From the NCBI RefSeq assembly GCF_024626525.1, contig NZ_JANJGU010000013.1, positions 1-64,000 on the forward strand: 64,000 bases of DNA, read 5' to 3'. The stretch's first letter is position 1; each line of letters begins with the position of its first letter. This DNA comes from Lederbergia panacisoli. Lineage in GTDB: Bacteria > Bacillota > Bacilli > Bacillales > Bacillaceae_C. Both the position numbers and the translations under genes were made by a program. The notes beneath the pieces were generated by a model. It searched no databases, was not told where the DNA came from, and was given only the letters and a program-made list of their open reading frames with translations. Positions 41,867 to 51,158 of this stretch are shown one piece after another.

Positions 41867-43474
41867 TTAAAAATCTATTTTATTTTGCTGATAATCATCA
41901 TAATACTTCTGCATCATATCAATTGTCCTGGCAATACCAATGCTTTCTAATTGTTGTACATAAACATCCCATTCTTCTTCCATTCCGCCTTCTGTTATCC
42001 ACTTGCCAAATGCACCCATTGAAATATTCATTAAAGCGGTATTGAGTTGTGTTAACACAGAGTAATCTTCGGGACTATATTTTATAAAAATCTCAGGGTA
42101 TACGTCTTTTTCCTTATCAATCGAATCCAGTGCAGGTTTCAACGGTTTTGTTTGATCGATGACGGCTTCTAAATCTGCACTTGGTGTCAGTTGCAATGAC
42201 TCTGGAATATATAATGGACCATTATCGCCCCAAGTCGTTGTCCATTTCCATGTAGCGGGGTCCATTCCAAGATCTTCTGGTGGAAGTACCGTATACGTTC
42301 CGTCTCCATTATCGGAAATATTCGATCCGATGGAACCAAATAATACTTGCATGCTGACAATTGGATCATATAGTTCATTAATGAATTTCATGGCTGCGTC
42401 TTTATCTTTAGCGGATTCGGACATTTGCACCATATTCGTACCATACGTCAATCCATAGTAATCATAACTCCAAGATAGCTGTTTGTCTGAGCTCGACGAA
42501 ACTTGCAATGGAGGCAGTGAAACGTATTGTGGGGCAAGTGTATTGCCAAATCTCTCCGAAATCTCCCAGCCCCATGTAAAACCAACATTTGCTGCATCTC
42601 CGTTTCCGCGTGCAACGGATTGATAGGTTGCATAATCACGAGAAATGATATCTTCGGTCAGTACACCTGCTTCCCAACACTTATGTAAAAAAGTAATCAA
42701 TTCTTTTGCACGTTCATCTACGAAAAAATTTTTCACAATACCGTCTTCCACAAAATACCCTTGGCCGCCACCGTTCGTTATTGTAATTCCGACACTGCCT
42801 AACAACACAGTAGGAGTGAAAAATTCAAAGCCTCCCATTCCGAGCGGGGCAAAATCCATCGGAATTTCGTCATCAGGATCGCCATTTCCATTGGCATCAC
42901 TTTCTTTAAAAGCAACTAAAACAGCAAATAATTCATCCCATGTTGTTGGTACTTCCAAGTTTAAATGATCCAACCATTGTTTATTAATAAATTGTCTAGT
43001 CGCGGTTTCCATCCCGAAAGGCTGGTATTTCGGCAAACCGTAAATTTTTCCATCTAATTGAGTCGCAATCACCTTTGTTTCGGGCTTATCTTGAAACATC
43101 TGCTGAACATTTTGACCATGCTTTTCAATTAATTCAGTTAGATCTTGAAACACAGCAGGATATTGGGCAAATTCAGCATCTTTTATAGCATTAGAACCAA
43201 TGATAAGATCCGGAATCTCTCCGCTGAACAATAATTCATGTTTTATTTTTTCCCAATCCGATGAGGACACTTCCTGCCATTCAATTTCCACCCCGGCATT
43301 TTTCTCGGCTTCTTTTAGCCAATCCATATTGGCTACATCTTGGGTAAGTGGATGTTTGACGATAATCGCATTTAGTTTTACTTTCGTTTTATTACTGACA
43401 CCGATGCCAATACAGCCTGCCAGCAGGAACGCACTAATGGTTATCATTAAAAAAGCAGTAATTTTCTTCTTCAC
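41867..43474 (-). CDS. LipO/LplA-type solute-binding lipoprotein
   Basis: A large (535-residue) extracytoplasmic binding protein of the Bacillus/Paenibacillus LipO class. The signal has lipobox FLLAGC. The calcium-loop-like segment DANGNGDPDDEIP is typical for LipO proteins, and oligosaccharide binding is usual. The start is GTG at 43474 with GAGGGGGG. No ABC permease or ATPase lies beside it. The preceding gene is an MFS carrier. It either works with permeases encoded elsewhere or acts as a sensor or scavenger. Confidence 0.85.
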   Translation of the reverse strand: MKKKITAFLMITISAFLLAGCIGIGVSNKTKVKLNAIIVKHPLTQDVANMDWLKEAEKNAGVEIEWQEVSSSDWEKIKHELLFSGEIPDLIIGSNAIKDAEFAQYPAVFQDLTELIEKHGQNVQQMFQDKPETKVIATQLDGKIYGLPKYQPFGMETATRQFINKQWLDHLNLEVPTTWDELFAVLVAFKESDANGNGDPDDEIPMDFAPLGMGGFEFFTPTVLLGSVGITITNGGGQGYFVEDGIVKNFFVDERAKELITFLHKCWEAGVLTEDIISRDYATYQSVARGNGDAANVGFTWGWEISERFGNTLAPQYVSLPPLQVSSSSDKQLSWSYDYYGLTYGTNMVQMSESAKDKDAAMKFINELYDPIVSMQVLFGSIGSNISDNGDGTYTVLPPEDLGMDPATWKWTTTWGDNGPLYIPESLQLTPSADLEAVIDQTKPLKPALDSIDKEKDVYPEIFIKYSPEDYSVLTQLNTALMNISMGAFGKWITEGGMEEEWDVYVQQLESIGIARTIDMMQKYYDDYQQNKIDF

Positions 43475-43528
43475 GGCTTCCCCCCTCTTTTCATATTTAC
43501 TACTTTTATGATACCAAGTTTTGGCAGT

Positions 43529-44692
43529 CTACGCTGCTGACTTTTCAACCTTTTCAGATCTTTCTAAAGAAAAACTAATCAAAATTATTAAAATAAGCGG
43601 CAATGATAATATTCCAAATAAAACACCCATTTGTACATGCTCAGCAATAAATCCGAACAAATACGGAATGGTCATCCCTCCTACTCCCCCTGCGGCAACT
43701 GCGAGTCCGAAAGCAGTTCCAGTATATTTCGATGAAAACATCGTCCCAGCCTGCGAAACAACGAGCGGCCATATTCCGGAAAAACCGAGCCCCATTAAAA
43801 ATAATGTCACTGGAGCGATGGAGTTCAACAAAGGAAATACTTGAGCCACAAGACCCGCAATCGAAACAAGGCAGAGACCACTTACAAGAATTTTATTTGA
43901 AAATCTTTCCGCTAACCACGCGGAAATAAATCTTCCAATTGTAATCCCAAACCAAAGCAACCCAACCATAAAACCAGCAAATGTTTGATCATAATTCAAA
44001 TCGGTTAAATGTTTTGGTGTCCAGCCCCAAGCTGTTGTTTCCACACCAACATAAAGAGCAATCGCTGTACAAAGCAAGATAAAGCTTTTATTCCCTAAAA
44101 TATTTTTGAATGATGAAAAATCAAAACTCCCGTCTGTCTCTACTTTAGGATATTCATATCTCGTTACCCAAATAACTGCAGTAAAAGCAAGAATTGCAGC
44201 GACTATGTAAGCAGTATTCCAAGAATAATTGGAATCGACTAACCAACCGGAAAAGGTAGGACCTACAATCGCTCCAACTCCGAAAAATACGTGTGTAAAA
44301 GTCACTGCGCGCCTTTCGTTGCCAGGATTGACATCTGCTACAATGGCACTAAGTGTACTTTCGATGACTCCCCCAAACCCTCCTACAAGAAAGAACATTA
44401 CGATTGAAAGTGAAAAATACGGAGAAATAGAGAATAATAGAAGTGCAGTTGCAAATCCGAATCCTGACCAGACAACGACCCGCTTTTTCCCAATACGGTC
44501 CGAAAGGATGCCGCCAAAAATAATCGCCACCGTAAATCCAGCGGCAGAAACTGAAAAGAAAGAACCCATTTGCGCAATAGATAGATGGAAAGAATCAGAC
44601 ATTTTTTCAATAAGTGGGCCAAGCATCGTCATTTGCAAGCCAAATACTAAAATGGTGAAATTAATGGCGTACGTAAATAATTTTCTGTTCAT
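43529..44692 (-). CDS. MFS sugar transporter, FucP/GlcP-like
   Basis: A 12-segment facilitator of 387 residues. It has the A-like loop GGILSDRIGKKRVVVWSG after segment 2, GFGGVIESTLSAIVADV in segment 4, and HVFFGVGAIVGPTFSG in segment 5. These are reminiscent of FucP/GlcP-type hexose-proton symporters. ATG at 44692 has GGGGGA upstream. An in-frame start at 44734 lies in the leader hairpin region and is rejected. It is followed after 54 bases by the LipO-type lipoprotein gene, probably on one transcript. The substrate may be an arabinose- or galactose-type sugar, by context only. Confidence 0.82.
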   Translation of the reverse strand: MNRKLFTYAINFTILVFGLQMTMLGPLIEKMSDSFHLSIAQMGSFFSVSAAGFTVAIIFGGILSDRIGKKRVVVWSGFGFATALLLFSISPYFSLSIVMFFLVGGFGGVIESTLSAIVADVNPGNERRAVTFTHVFFGVGAIVGPTFSGWLVDSNYSWNTAYIVAAILAFTAVIWVTRYEYPKVETDGSFDFSSFKNILGNKSFILLCTAIALYVGVETTAWGWTPKHLTDLNYDQTFAGFMVGLLWFGITIGRFISAWLAERFSNKILVSGLCLVSIAGLVAQVFPLLNSIAPVTLFLMGLGFSGIWPLVVSQAGTMFSSKYTGTAFGLAVAAGGVGGMTIPYLFGFIAEHVQMGVLFGILSLPLILIILISFSLERSEKVEKSAA

Positions 44693-44713
44693 ACATTTTC
44701 CCCCATACATAGG

Positions 44714-44750
44714 AGTCAGCCCCTTACCGAACAATCGGAAGGGACTGACT
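44714..44750. repeat. strong hairpin in the MFS gene leader
   Basis: AGTCAGCCCCTT (44714-44725) and AAGGGACTGACT (44739-44750) are complementary in 11 of 12 positions. The loop contains a further TCGG/CCGA pairing, giving about 16 pairs. It lies ten bases upstream of the ribosome site of the MFS gene and has no T-run. It could be a dispersed hairpin element or influence translation. Confidence 0.65.
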
Positions 44751-44894
44751 TCATTTATGTTTATTTAATTTTTTGAATTTAGTTAATTTTAGGATAGCAG
44801 AAGAAAGTCGATAAGGAAAGGGAGAATAATCAGCTTCTGTGTTCTTATCCATAATTTTAAAAACTTGCATGGAAACCCACATCAAACTTGTCAT
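44751..44894 (-). pseudogene. short open frame, possible gene remnant (47 aa)
   Basis: An open frame from ATG at 44894 (open without a start to about 44950) encodes a hydrophobic first part followed by MDKNTEADYSPFPYRLSSAI and a lysine-rich end. Codon use looks protein-like. It has no ribosome binding site and no recognised family. I read it as the 3' end of a decayed gene whose upstream part is lost, but a functional small protein cannot be ruled out. Confidence 0.3.
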
Positions 44895-45112
44895 TAAAGA
44901 ATAAATTGATCGCGGAAATTTATAATGAAAAATATATAGCTCATTTTAATAAAATAACCATTCCAAGTATAAACATAAATTATATTGGAAATCCCAATAA
45001 TAATGCATGTATTTATTGCATATTGATGCCATTGAATCTCATAATTAGCCTTATATGGGAATGAAAATATACTATGACGAAAATAAATACTAATAGATTG
45101 AAAGGAGTTAAT

Positions 45113-45206
45113 TTGGCTGCTACTGTTTTAAATTACTGTTGATGAAGGTGTTGAAGTAGTGCAAGAATTTGGATATAAGGATTTTAGGAGTAGCGGGTTG
45201 ACATGA
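45113..45206 (+). pseudogene. gene remnant with ribosome site and frameshift
   Basis: AAAGGAG (45101-45107) precedes TTG at 45113, which opens a frame ending at TGA after nine codons. A one-base shift joins it to a second frame reading DEGVEVVQEFGYKDFRSSGL then stop at 45206, followed at once by a strong terminator. This looks like an internally deleted and frameshifted gene that kept its ends. The original product is not recognised. Confidence 0.35.
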
Positions 45207-45210
45207 AAAA

Positions 45211-45256
45211 ATAGACTACCTTTAAGTATGATTGATGAGGTAGTCTATCTTTTCCG
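45211..45256. terminator. bidirectional terminator behind the gene remnant
   Basis: ATAGACTACC (45211-45220) and GGTAGTCTAT (45239-45248) are perfectly complementary. T-rich runs follow on the plus strand (CTTTTCC) and minus strand (TTTTTT). Confidence 0.8.
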
Positions 45257-45438
45257 AAGTTAATAATTAATCTTCAATATTTTAAAGGTTTATTTAAGGA
45301 GCAAATGAATTCTGTTTAAGAACTGGCTTCTTCGTTTTAGCTCAAAGAAGTAAACAATCACCAATAAACTGTATAATTACTGCTTATCTTATCGAATCCG
45401 GTCCAAATTTATAAAGTGTATGCCTATCAATACCTTCT

Positions 45439-46989
45439 TTATCTCCATGTCGTTTTTAGTTCATGTATTTCAAGATGACGGATCAATACTTCATTACCTT
45501 CAATAAAAAATTCAAGCCCTCTATCGTTGTCTGATGGAAAGATAAGGTCCGTAATAACAAATTCACCGTCTTGGGCAAATACTTCTATAGATGATTTATC
45601 TACTAATACATTTAATTTTATCGTAGAAGCTTCTCCAATATCAACAAAATGACGACCATTAAAATAAGGACTGAAATAATCAACTTTTGCTTGAATTCTT
45701 TTGACAAATAGTTCATTTTTTGAATGTGTATACCCTAAAGTAGTTTCTCCATCATTCTCTGATGATTTTCTTATTTTAAAACCAAAATCTGCTGGTTTAT
45801 CTAATTCTATTTCCACATTCAATAAATATAAATCTGCTTCAATTTCCGATAATAGGTTTGAAGCATCTGAACTACTTATCACTTTGTTTTCGATTTTTAA
45901 TATTTCTTCACCAACAATTGATTGGATTTCATCTATTGGCCTTTGAAAAAGTTTAATTTGGTTATCTATGGTTGTTTTCAATTCCATAACTCTTGGAAAA
46001 GAAGCTCCTCCTCGCCAATTTTCAGTAGGTACTTGATTGGCATATAACCAATTACTCATCCATGCAATCATAATTCTTCTATTATCACTTTCGGGGATAT
46101 CAGAAAAAGATTGTGCAGCATAAAAGTCAGCACCATAATCTAGCCAATTAACATTTTTTGGATCACTATCATTTACAAAGGTGGTTCCGTCAAATTCACC
46201 AATAAAATATTGGGCACCTGATCCTCCTGCAATCGCACCATCACCAATATCTACCTCTAAGACCCACTTCGTATTATTCGGATCACCATCCACCGGCAAT
46301 TCGAATAAATCTGGACATTCCCATACTCCACCTAGTGCACCTTCGTTACCAAATTCACTTAAATATTCCCAATCTATTAAATTGGGTGACCCATAAAACA
46401 TTATTTTTTTCCCGGCTGCTAAAACCATTACCCATTTATTCGTTTTTTCATGCCAAAATACTTTCGGATCCCTAAAATCTTTAATCTCAGGGTCACTTGG
46501 AATTACCGGATTGCCTTCATACGTTTTCCATGTTCTACCTTTATCTTTACTATAAGCAATGCTTTGTTTTTGACCATCACCATTATGTGTAAAAATAGCA
46601 ACTAAACCCTCATCACCATCAAAGAATCCCGAGGTATCATTCCAATCTACAACAGCACTACCTGAGAAAATAGTTCCTAAATCATCCGGTTCTAAAGCAA
46701 TTGGGAAGTGCTCCCAAGATATCATATCTTTGCTAACTGCATGACCCCAATACATGGGTCCCCACTTATTATCATGTGGATTATGCTGATAAAATAGATG
46801 ATACTCCCCTTTGTAATAAACCATACCATTGGGATCATTCATCCAATTTTCTTCAGGTGTAAAGTGATATTGTGGGCGATAGTCTTCTGTATAATAACTT
46901 TTAGACTTAGCGGTATTTATAAAAAGTATAGAAAGACTCACACCTATAATTAAAATACACAATCCTATAATTGAATAAATCTTTTTCAT
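45439..46989 (-). CDS. secreted or membrane-anchored fructan hydrolase, glycoside hydrolase family 32
   Basis: This cleaves beta-fructofuranosidic links in levan, inulin or sucrose. Residues 5-27 form a hydrophobic N-terminal signal or anchor. The five-bladed propeller then has nucleophile motif ENWMNDPNG (near residue 47), transition-state motif DFRDPKVFW and acid/base motif GVWECPDLF. A C-terminal beta-sandwich includes SSIEVFAQDGE. The length is 516. ATG at 46989 follows AGGGGG. It is the last gene of the fructan operon. It is predicted to act outside and make fructo-oligosaccharides for the ABC importer. Levanase versus invertase specificity cannot be assigned by eye. Confidence 0.9.
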   Translation of the reverse strand: MKKIYSIIGLCILIIGVSLSILFINTAKSKSYYTEDYRPQYHFTPEENWMNDPNGMVYYKGEYHLFYQHNPHDNKWGPMYWGHAVSKDMISWEHFPIALEPDDLGTIFSGSAVVDWNDTSGFFDGDEGLVAIFTHNGDGQKQSIAYSKDKGRTWKTYEGNPVIPSDPEIKDFRDPKVFWHEKTNKWVMVLAAGKKIMFYGSPNLIDWEYLSEFGNEGALGGVWECPDLFELPVDGDPNNTKWVLEVDIGDGAIAGGSGAQYFIGEFDGTTFVNDSDPKNVNWLDYGADFYAAQSFSDIPESDNRRIMIAWMSNWLYANQVPTENWRGGASFPRVMELKTTIDNQIKLFQRPIDEIQSIVGEEILKIENKVISSSDASNLLSEIEADLYLLNVEIELDKPADFGFKIRKSSENDGETTLGYTHSKNELFVKRIQAKVDYFSPYFNGRHFVDIGEASTIKLNVLVDKSSIEVFAQDGEFVITDLIFPSDNDRGLEFFIEGNEVLIRHLEIHELKTTWR

Positions 46990-47034
46990 TGTCTGAAAAC
47001 CCCCTATGAAAAGTGCAATGCCATCAAGTAATTT

Positions 47035-48012
47035 TTACAGAATAATATGCTTAATATTAATAACCTCATCAATTGTTGGTATGGAGGTAATTGCTCCAAT
47101 TTTAGTACAAACTAGTGCTCCGACTTTATTACTCATAGTTGTGATTTCTTTCATTTTAGAAAAATCATTTAATATTAGTTCAGGTTCCGTTTCCTTAGCT
47201 AGTTGAAACAACATCGCACCGACAAAAGCATCCCCTGCGCCAGTTGAATCAATAGAATTCACATTGATACTTGGAATTATTTCTTCCTGATTTCCGTTTG
47301 AAATTAGAGTTCCATCTTTTCCTAATGTAACTGCTAAAGCTTTAACACCTAAATTGTGGAAAAACTCCACACCTTTTGATATGTTCTTTTCACTAGAGAT
47401 AATACTTAATTCTTCATCGCTCACTTTGACAAAATTAGCAATAGATAAACATTTTTTGACAAGGTTTACAAATTCATTTTGGTGGCCGCCCCAGAGATCT
47501 TTTCGGAAATTAGGATCGAAGGATATTAGCTTTCCTTCTTCCTGAGCAAACTTCATTGTGTTTAAATAAGTTGATTGGAATGGATCACTTAATAAAGCGG
47601 TAGCAGATCCAAAATGAAGGATTGATGCATTTTTCAATTTCTCATAATTTATCTCATCATCTAATAAAAAGGCATCCGCTCCACGATTAAAAACGAAGTC
47701 TCTTTCACCATTTTCCTTTAAAGAAACAAATGCAAGTGTGGTTGGATAATTCTTATCTAATTGCAACATGGATGTATCAACTTTTTCTGAATCTAGCGTA
47801 TTTTTAAGAAAGTGGCCAAAAGGATCATTGCCTACCTTTCCGGCAAATAACGCATTACCACCTAATCTAGCAATTGTTGCACACACATTTGCAGGTGCTC
47901 CTCCCGCTTGTTTCTCAAAGTTACTACCATTTAATAGATCATTCCCTATATCTGTACAGTAAAAGTCTATTAATAATTCTCCGATACAAATAACTGATGA
48001 GTTGTGATTCAT
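47035..48012 (-). CDS. fructokinase, PfkB family
   Basis: This phosphorylates fructose to fructose 6-phosphate. It is a ribokinase-fold enzyme of 325 residues: N-terminal [11 protein letters not shown], substrate segment [19 protein letters not shown], and C-terminal signature [17 protein letters not shown] with the catalytic Asp and anion hole. ATG at 48012 follows GAAGGAGAT. It lies between the two GH32 genes and uses the fructose liberated inside the cell. A terminator-like hairpin directly upstream may lower its expression compared with the upstream genes. A second, ROK-type fructokinase is encoded at 1716-2591. Confidence 0.93.
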   Translation of the reverse strand: MNHNSSVICIGELLIDFYCTDIGNDLLNGSNFEKQAGGAPANVCATIARLGGNALFAGKVGNDPFGHFLKNTLDSEKVDTSMLQLDKNYPTTLAFVSLKENGERDFVFNRGADAFLLDDEINYEKLKNASILHFGSATALLSDPFQSTYLNTMKFAQEEGKLISFDPNFRKDLWGGHQNEFVNLVKKCLSIANFVKVSDEELSIISSEKNISKGVEFFHNLGVKALAVTLGKDGTLISNGNQEEIIPSINVNSIDSTGAGDAFVGAMLFQLAKETEPELILNDFSKMKEITTMSNKVGALVCTKIGAITSIPTIDEVINIKHIIL

Positions 48013-48034
48013 ATTTTCATCTCCTTCTTTCTGT

Positions 48035-48073
48035 AAAAAAAAGAGGGAAACAAGTAATTAACTGCTTCCCCCT
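48035..48073 (-). terminator. intra-operon terminator-like hairpin
   Basis: On the minus strand AAGGGGGAAGCAG pairs with CTTGTTTCCCTCTT (with G-U pairs), followed by eight T. It lies between the GH32 gene (ends 48080) and the fructokinase gene (starts 48012). It may attenuate expression of the last two genes. Confidence 0.65.
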
Positions 48074-48079
48074 TATCTT

Positions 48080-49522
48080 TTAGGGCACTGATATATAACT
48101 GTTTTTTACTATTATTTTTCCCTCAGAGGCAAACAAAGAAACTCTTTCACAAGGACGATCTGGATAGACTAAACTAGTCAAAGCATATTCCCCTTCATTT
48201 ACAAGTAGTTCAATAGAGGAAGAGTCAATTATCGTACGTAATTGTACTTTTTCTAAATTATTTATGTTGACGACCTGTTTATTTACAAACATATCTGAGA
48301 ATTGCACATTGCCTGATGCATGTCTATCTAATATTAATTTATTTTCATTTACATCAAAAGTGACTGTTGTATATTGATTTTCAGTATGTTGCAAAGTAAA
48401 ACCATAGGTAGAGGCATCTATATTCTCAATATTTAATAGAATATCTACGTAGTCCCCTTCTGCTTCAACATGTATTGTTTGGTTTGTTATTTCCTCATTT
48501 ATTTCCTTGCGTTCAGAAAAATAAGCATCTAATTCTTTAACAAGGTTTTGGATAACCTTATATCCCTTATTTGTTTTTCGAAGGGTGAGTGTTCGAGGAA
48601 GAGTCATTTGACTTCTCCAACCTTCTGTAGGGACTTGGTTTGCATAGCGCCAATTACTCATCCACCCTAAATAAATTTGTCGGCCATCTTCTATAGGAAT
48701 ATCTGAAAAACTCACACCTGCATAATTATCCCTTCCAAAATCTAACCATCTAATATCATCATGCTCAGGTAAAAATGTTGAACCATCAAACGTCCCGATA
48801 AAATATTGCGTTCGTGATCCCTCATCAAGTTTTGGATTATCTCCAATACTCACAAATAGAACCCATTTTTCTTCATTAGTATTTTCTATTTTCAATTTGA
48901 ACAGATCAGGACATTCCCAAACTCCGTCATGGGAGCCATTATTATCTCCAAATTCACTTTCAAATTTCCAATCAATTAAATTGGGTGAAGAATAAAAGGA
49001 TATAGTTAGACCCGTCGCTAACACCATGATCCATTTTTCACTATCTTGGTGCCAAATCACTTTAGGATCTCTAAAATCTACTTTTGATTCATGACCAAGA
49101 ACAGGATTTCCTTCATACTTAATCCAAGTTCTTCCTTGATCATGACTATAGGCTAAACTTTGAGTTTGAACTGCTGGCTTCCCTTTAGTCTCATCTTTAT
49201 GGTGAGTAAAAATAGCAACAATCCCAGGTTCATCTGGAAAAAAACCAGTTGAATTATTCCAATCTACAACGGCACTTCCGGAAAAAATAGTACCATGTTC
49301 ATCGGGATAGAGCGCAATATCCAAGTTCTCCCATTTAATTAAATCCTTACTGACAGCGTGTCCCCAATGCATAGGCCCCCATATACTATCATTAGGATTA
49401 TGTTGATAGAATAAATGATATTCATCTTTAAAATAAACCATACCATTTGGATCATTCATCCAATTTTTTTCAGGAGCAAAGTGAAGCTTGGGTCTATATT
49501 TTTCTAAATCAATCATTGTCAA
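48080..49522 (-). CDS. cytoplasmic sucrose/fructo-oligosaccharide hydrolase, glycoside hydrolase family 32
   Basis: This GH32 enzyme has no signal peptide: nucleophile motif KNWMNDPNG near residue 20, DFRDPKVIW and GVWECPDLF, plus the C-terminal sandwich with SSIELLVNEGE. It is a close relative of the secreted enzyme at 45439-46989. Start: TTG at 49522 has GGGAGG eight bases upstream. ATG at 49516 is possible, and the longer frame to 49579 overlaps the preceding gene without support. It follows the binding protein gene by 14 bases. It should hydrolyse imported fructo-oligosaccharides to fructose for the adjacent kinase. Action on phosphorylated sucrose is less likely since the importer is an ABC system, not a PTS. 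Confidence 0.9.
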   Translation of the reverse strand: MTMIDLEKYRPKLHFAPEKNWMNDPNGMVYFKDEYHLFYQHNPNDSIWGPMHWGHAVSKDLIKWENLDIALYPDEHGTIFSGSAVVDWNNSTGFFPDEPGIVAIFTHHKDETKGKPAVQTQSLAYSHDQGRTWIKYEGNPVLGHESKVDFRDPKVIWHQDSEKWIMVLATGLTISFYSSPNLIDWKFESEFGDNNGSHDGVWECPDLFKLKIENTNEEKWVLFVSIGDNPKLDEGSRTQYFIGTFDGSTFLPEHDDIRWLDFGRDNYAGVSFSDIPIEDGRQIYLGWMSNWRYANQVPTEGWRSQMTLPRTLTLRKTNKGYKVIQNLVKELDAYFSERKEINEEITNQTIHVEAEGDYVDILLNIENIDASTYGFTLQHTENQYTTVTFDVNENKLILDRHASGNVQFSDMFVNKQVVNINNLEKVQLRTIIDSSSIELLVNEGEYALTSLVYPDRPCERVSLFASEGKIIVKNSYISVP

Positions 49523-49536
49523 TCTACTAACCTCCC

Positions 49537-51138
49537 TTATTTTGAGCGATCGTAGCCAGCTTGTTTGATTTCTAACCACTCTTTAAAACCTAAACGATCA
49601 AGTTCCTCTAAATAATCTTCCCATTCATCTTCTACTTTTCCATTTGTAATCCATTCTGCTCTTTTTCGATTAATATAAGGATAAAAGTCAGCTTCAATCT
49701 TAGAAAGTTTATCTAGTTCATCCTTATTAAAAAATACTCTTGGATAAATATTATCAGCTGACATATAAGGAACCATCACTTTCTTCATCAGATCCAATCG
49801 CCAAGCCGCATCATCAGGTTTTGTAGTTTTTGTGCCATAATAGCTATCTAATATTGCTAAAGGACCGCCTACAGAAGTCTTTTCCCTCAATTCAACAGGC
49901 GCCGTGCCCTCTAAAGGAAGATGTTTTAACATTTGGGCACTATCATCCCATTCAAAAATATTTTGAATTTCCTCATCGCCATACGTTCCCCAGTTATCTT
50001 GGACGGATTGATGAGGATCATAGAGTTGATCAATCCACTTAGCTGTTAATTCTAAGTTTTTATTTGCACTGGTAATGACCATTCTAGAACGATCAAATCC
50101 CATTCCATTAGTTCGTGTCACATTAATATGATCATCTGGACCATATAAAGGGCGCATTAAATCATATGTGTCATCCATACCCGTAATATTTCCTTTATCC
50201 CACGTAAAATATAAACCATATCGGCCTTCTTGACCTTTGGCAACATACGTCGGCCAATCATGTTCAAATGCCTCAATATCAATAAGTCCTTCTTCATATA
50301 ACTCATTCATAAATTTGATTGCATTTACGTAGCCTTCATCAGCAGCCGTTAGCTTTACTTCTCCATCATTTGTTACAACGGTGCGGTCCCAGTTGTCTCC
50401 TAATCCAAAAGAGCCAAATAAAAAGCCGGGATCTTGTCCACCATCATTAATGATGAATGACATTGGGATTGTCTGCCCATCACCAGCAGGATCATTTTCT
50501 TTAAATGCAATTAACACTTCTTTTAATTCATCAGTAGTTGTCGGCATTTCCAGCCCTAATTCATCGAGCCATTTCACATTTATCCAAGGGAAGTTATCAA
50601 CAGAGTGAATACTTTCTTTGCCTTCCCCTAATTCCTCAATCCATGGGAATGAGTATATGTTTCCATCCGGAGCCGTCATCATAGCTCTATACTGAGGTGC
50701 TTCATCGAGTACTTTTTGTAAATTTGGCATGTACTTATCAATCAAATCATTTAGTGGAATGATTGCTTCGTCTTTTGCATAGTTCAATAATTCATAATCA
50801 CTGAATCCAGCATTCATAATAGCATCTGGCATTTCACCAGTAGCCATAGCCAAATTCCTTCTTTCACCAAATGTATCGCCTACAAAGTTTAACCAATCGA
50901 TATGAACACCTGTTTTTTCTTCTAAACGTTCAAAGATCAACTTCTCATTAGGATTATCAGGTGCTAAAGGAGAACTAGACGTCATGATTTTCAATGATAC
51001 CTTTTCTTCTAGCGGAAATTTAATGTTCGATAAACCATAATCATCAGACCATGTTTGTTCGGATTTTTTACCACATCCCACTAACATTAAAATACTTACT
51101 AACAAAATTGTAGAAATTACCTTAATTGTCTTTTTCAA
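49537..51138 (-). CDS. LipO-type binding lipoprotein of the fructan ABC importer
   Basis: This oligosaccharide receptor of 533 residues has signal and lipobox LMLVGC, the segment EKLIFERLEEKTGVHIDW typical of LipO/LplA proteins, and a loop ENDPAGDGQTIPM in the place of the calcium loop. The start is TTG at 51138 with GAGGG seven bases upstream. It is the third gene after two CUT1-type permease genes (20-base gap) and precedes the cytoplasmic GH32 gene. It should deliver fructo-oligosaccharides to the permeases. Confidence 0.88.
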   Translation of the reverse strand: MKKTIKVISTILLVSILMLVGCGKKSEQTWSDDYGLSNIKFPLEEKVSLKIMTSSSPLAPDNPNEKLIFERLEEKTGVHIDWLNFVGDTFGERRNLAMATGEMPDAIMNAGFSDYELLNYAKDEAIIPLNDLIDKYMPNLQKVLDEAPQYRAMMTAPDGNIYSFPWIEELGEGKESIHSVDNFPWINVKWLDELGLEMPTTTDELKEVLIAFKENDPAGDGQTIPMSFIINDGGQDPGFLFGSFGLGDNWDRTVVTNDGEVKLTAADEGYVNAIKFMNELYEEGLIDIEAFEHDWPTYVAKGQEGRYGLYFTWDKGNITGMDDTYDLMRPLYGPDDHINVTRTNGMGFDRSRMVITSANKNLELTAKWIDQLYDPHQSVQDNWGTYGDEEIQNIFEWDDSAQMLKHLPLEGTAPVELREKTSVGGPLAILDSYYGTKTTKPDDAAWRLDLMKKVMVPYMSADNIYPRVFFNKDELDKLSKIEADFYPYINRKRAEWITNGKVEDEWEDYLEELDRLGFKEWLEIKQAGYDRSK

Positions 51139-51158
51139 TTTTAAGCCCTCATTTAAAT

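Larger units (their letters stand above)
44895..45438. other. intergenic region with decayed sequences
   Basis: Apart from the remnant at 45113-45206 and the terminator after it, this AT-rich stretch has an imperfect palindrome ATTGG/CCAAT near 44983-45000. It also has an AAGGAG site with a five-codon frame near 45296. No intact gene is visible. It looks like the scar of lost genes between the MFS and fructan loci. Confidence 0.4.

Noticed and set aside
45296-45320. AAGGAG site with a five-codon frame
   Set aside because: Too short to be called a gene; probably debris of the same decayed region.
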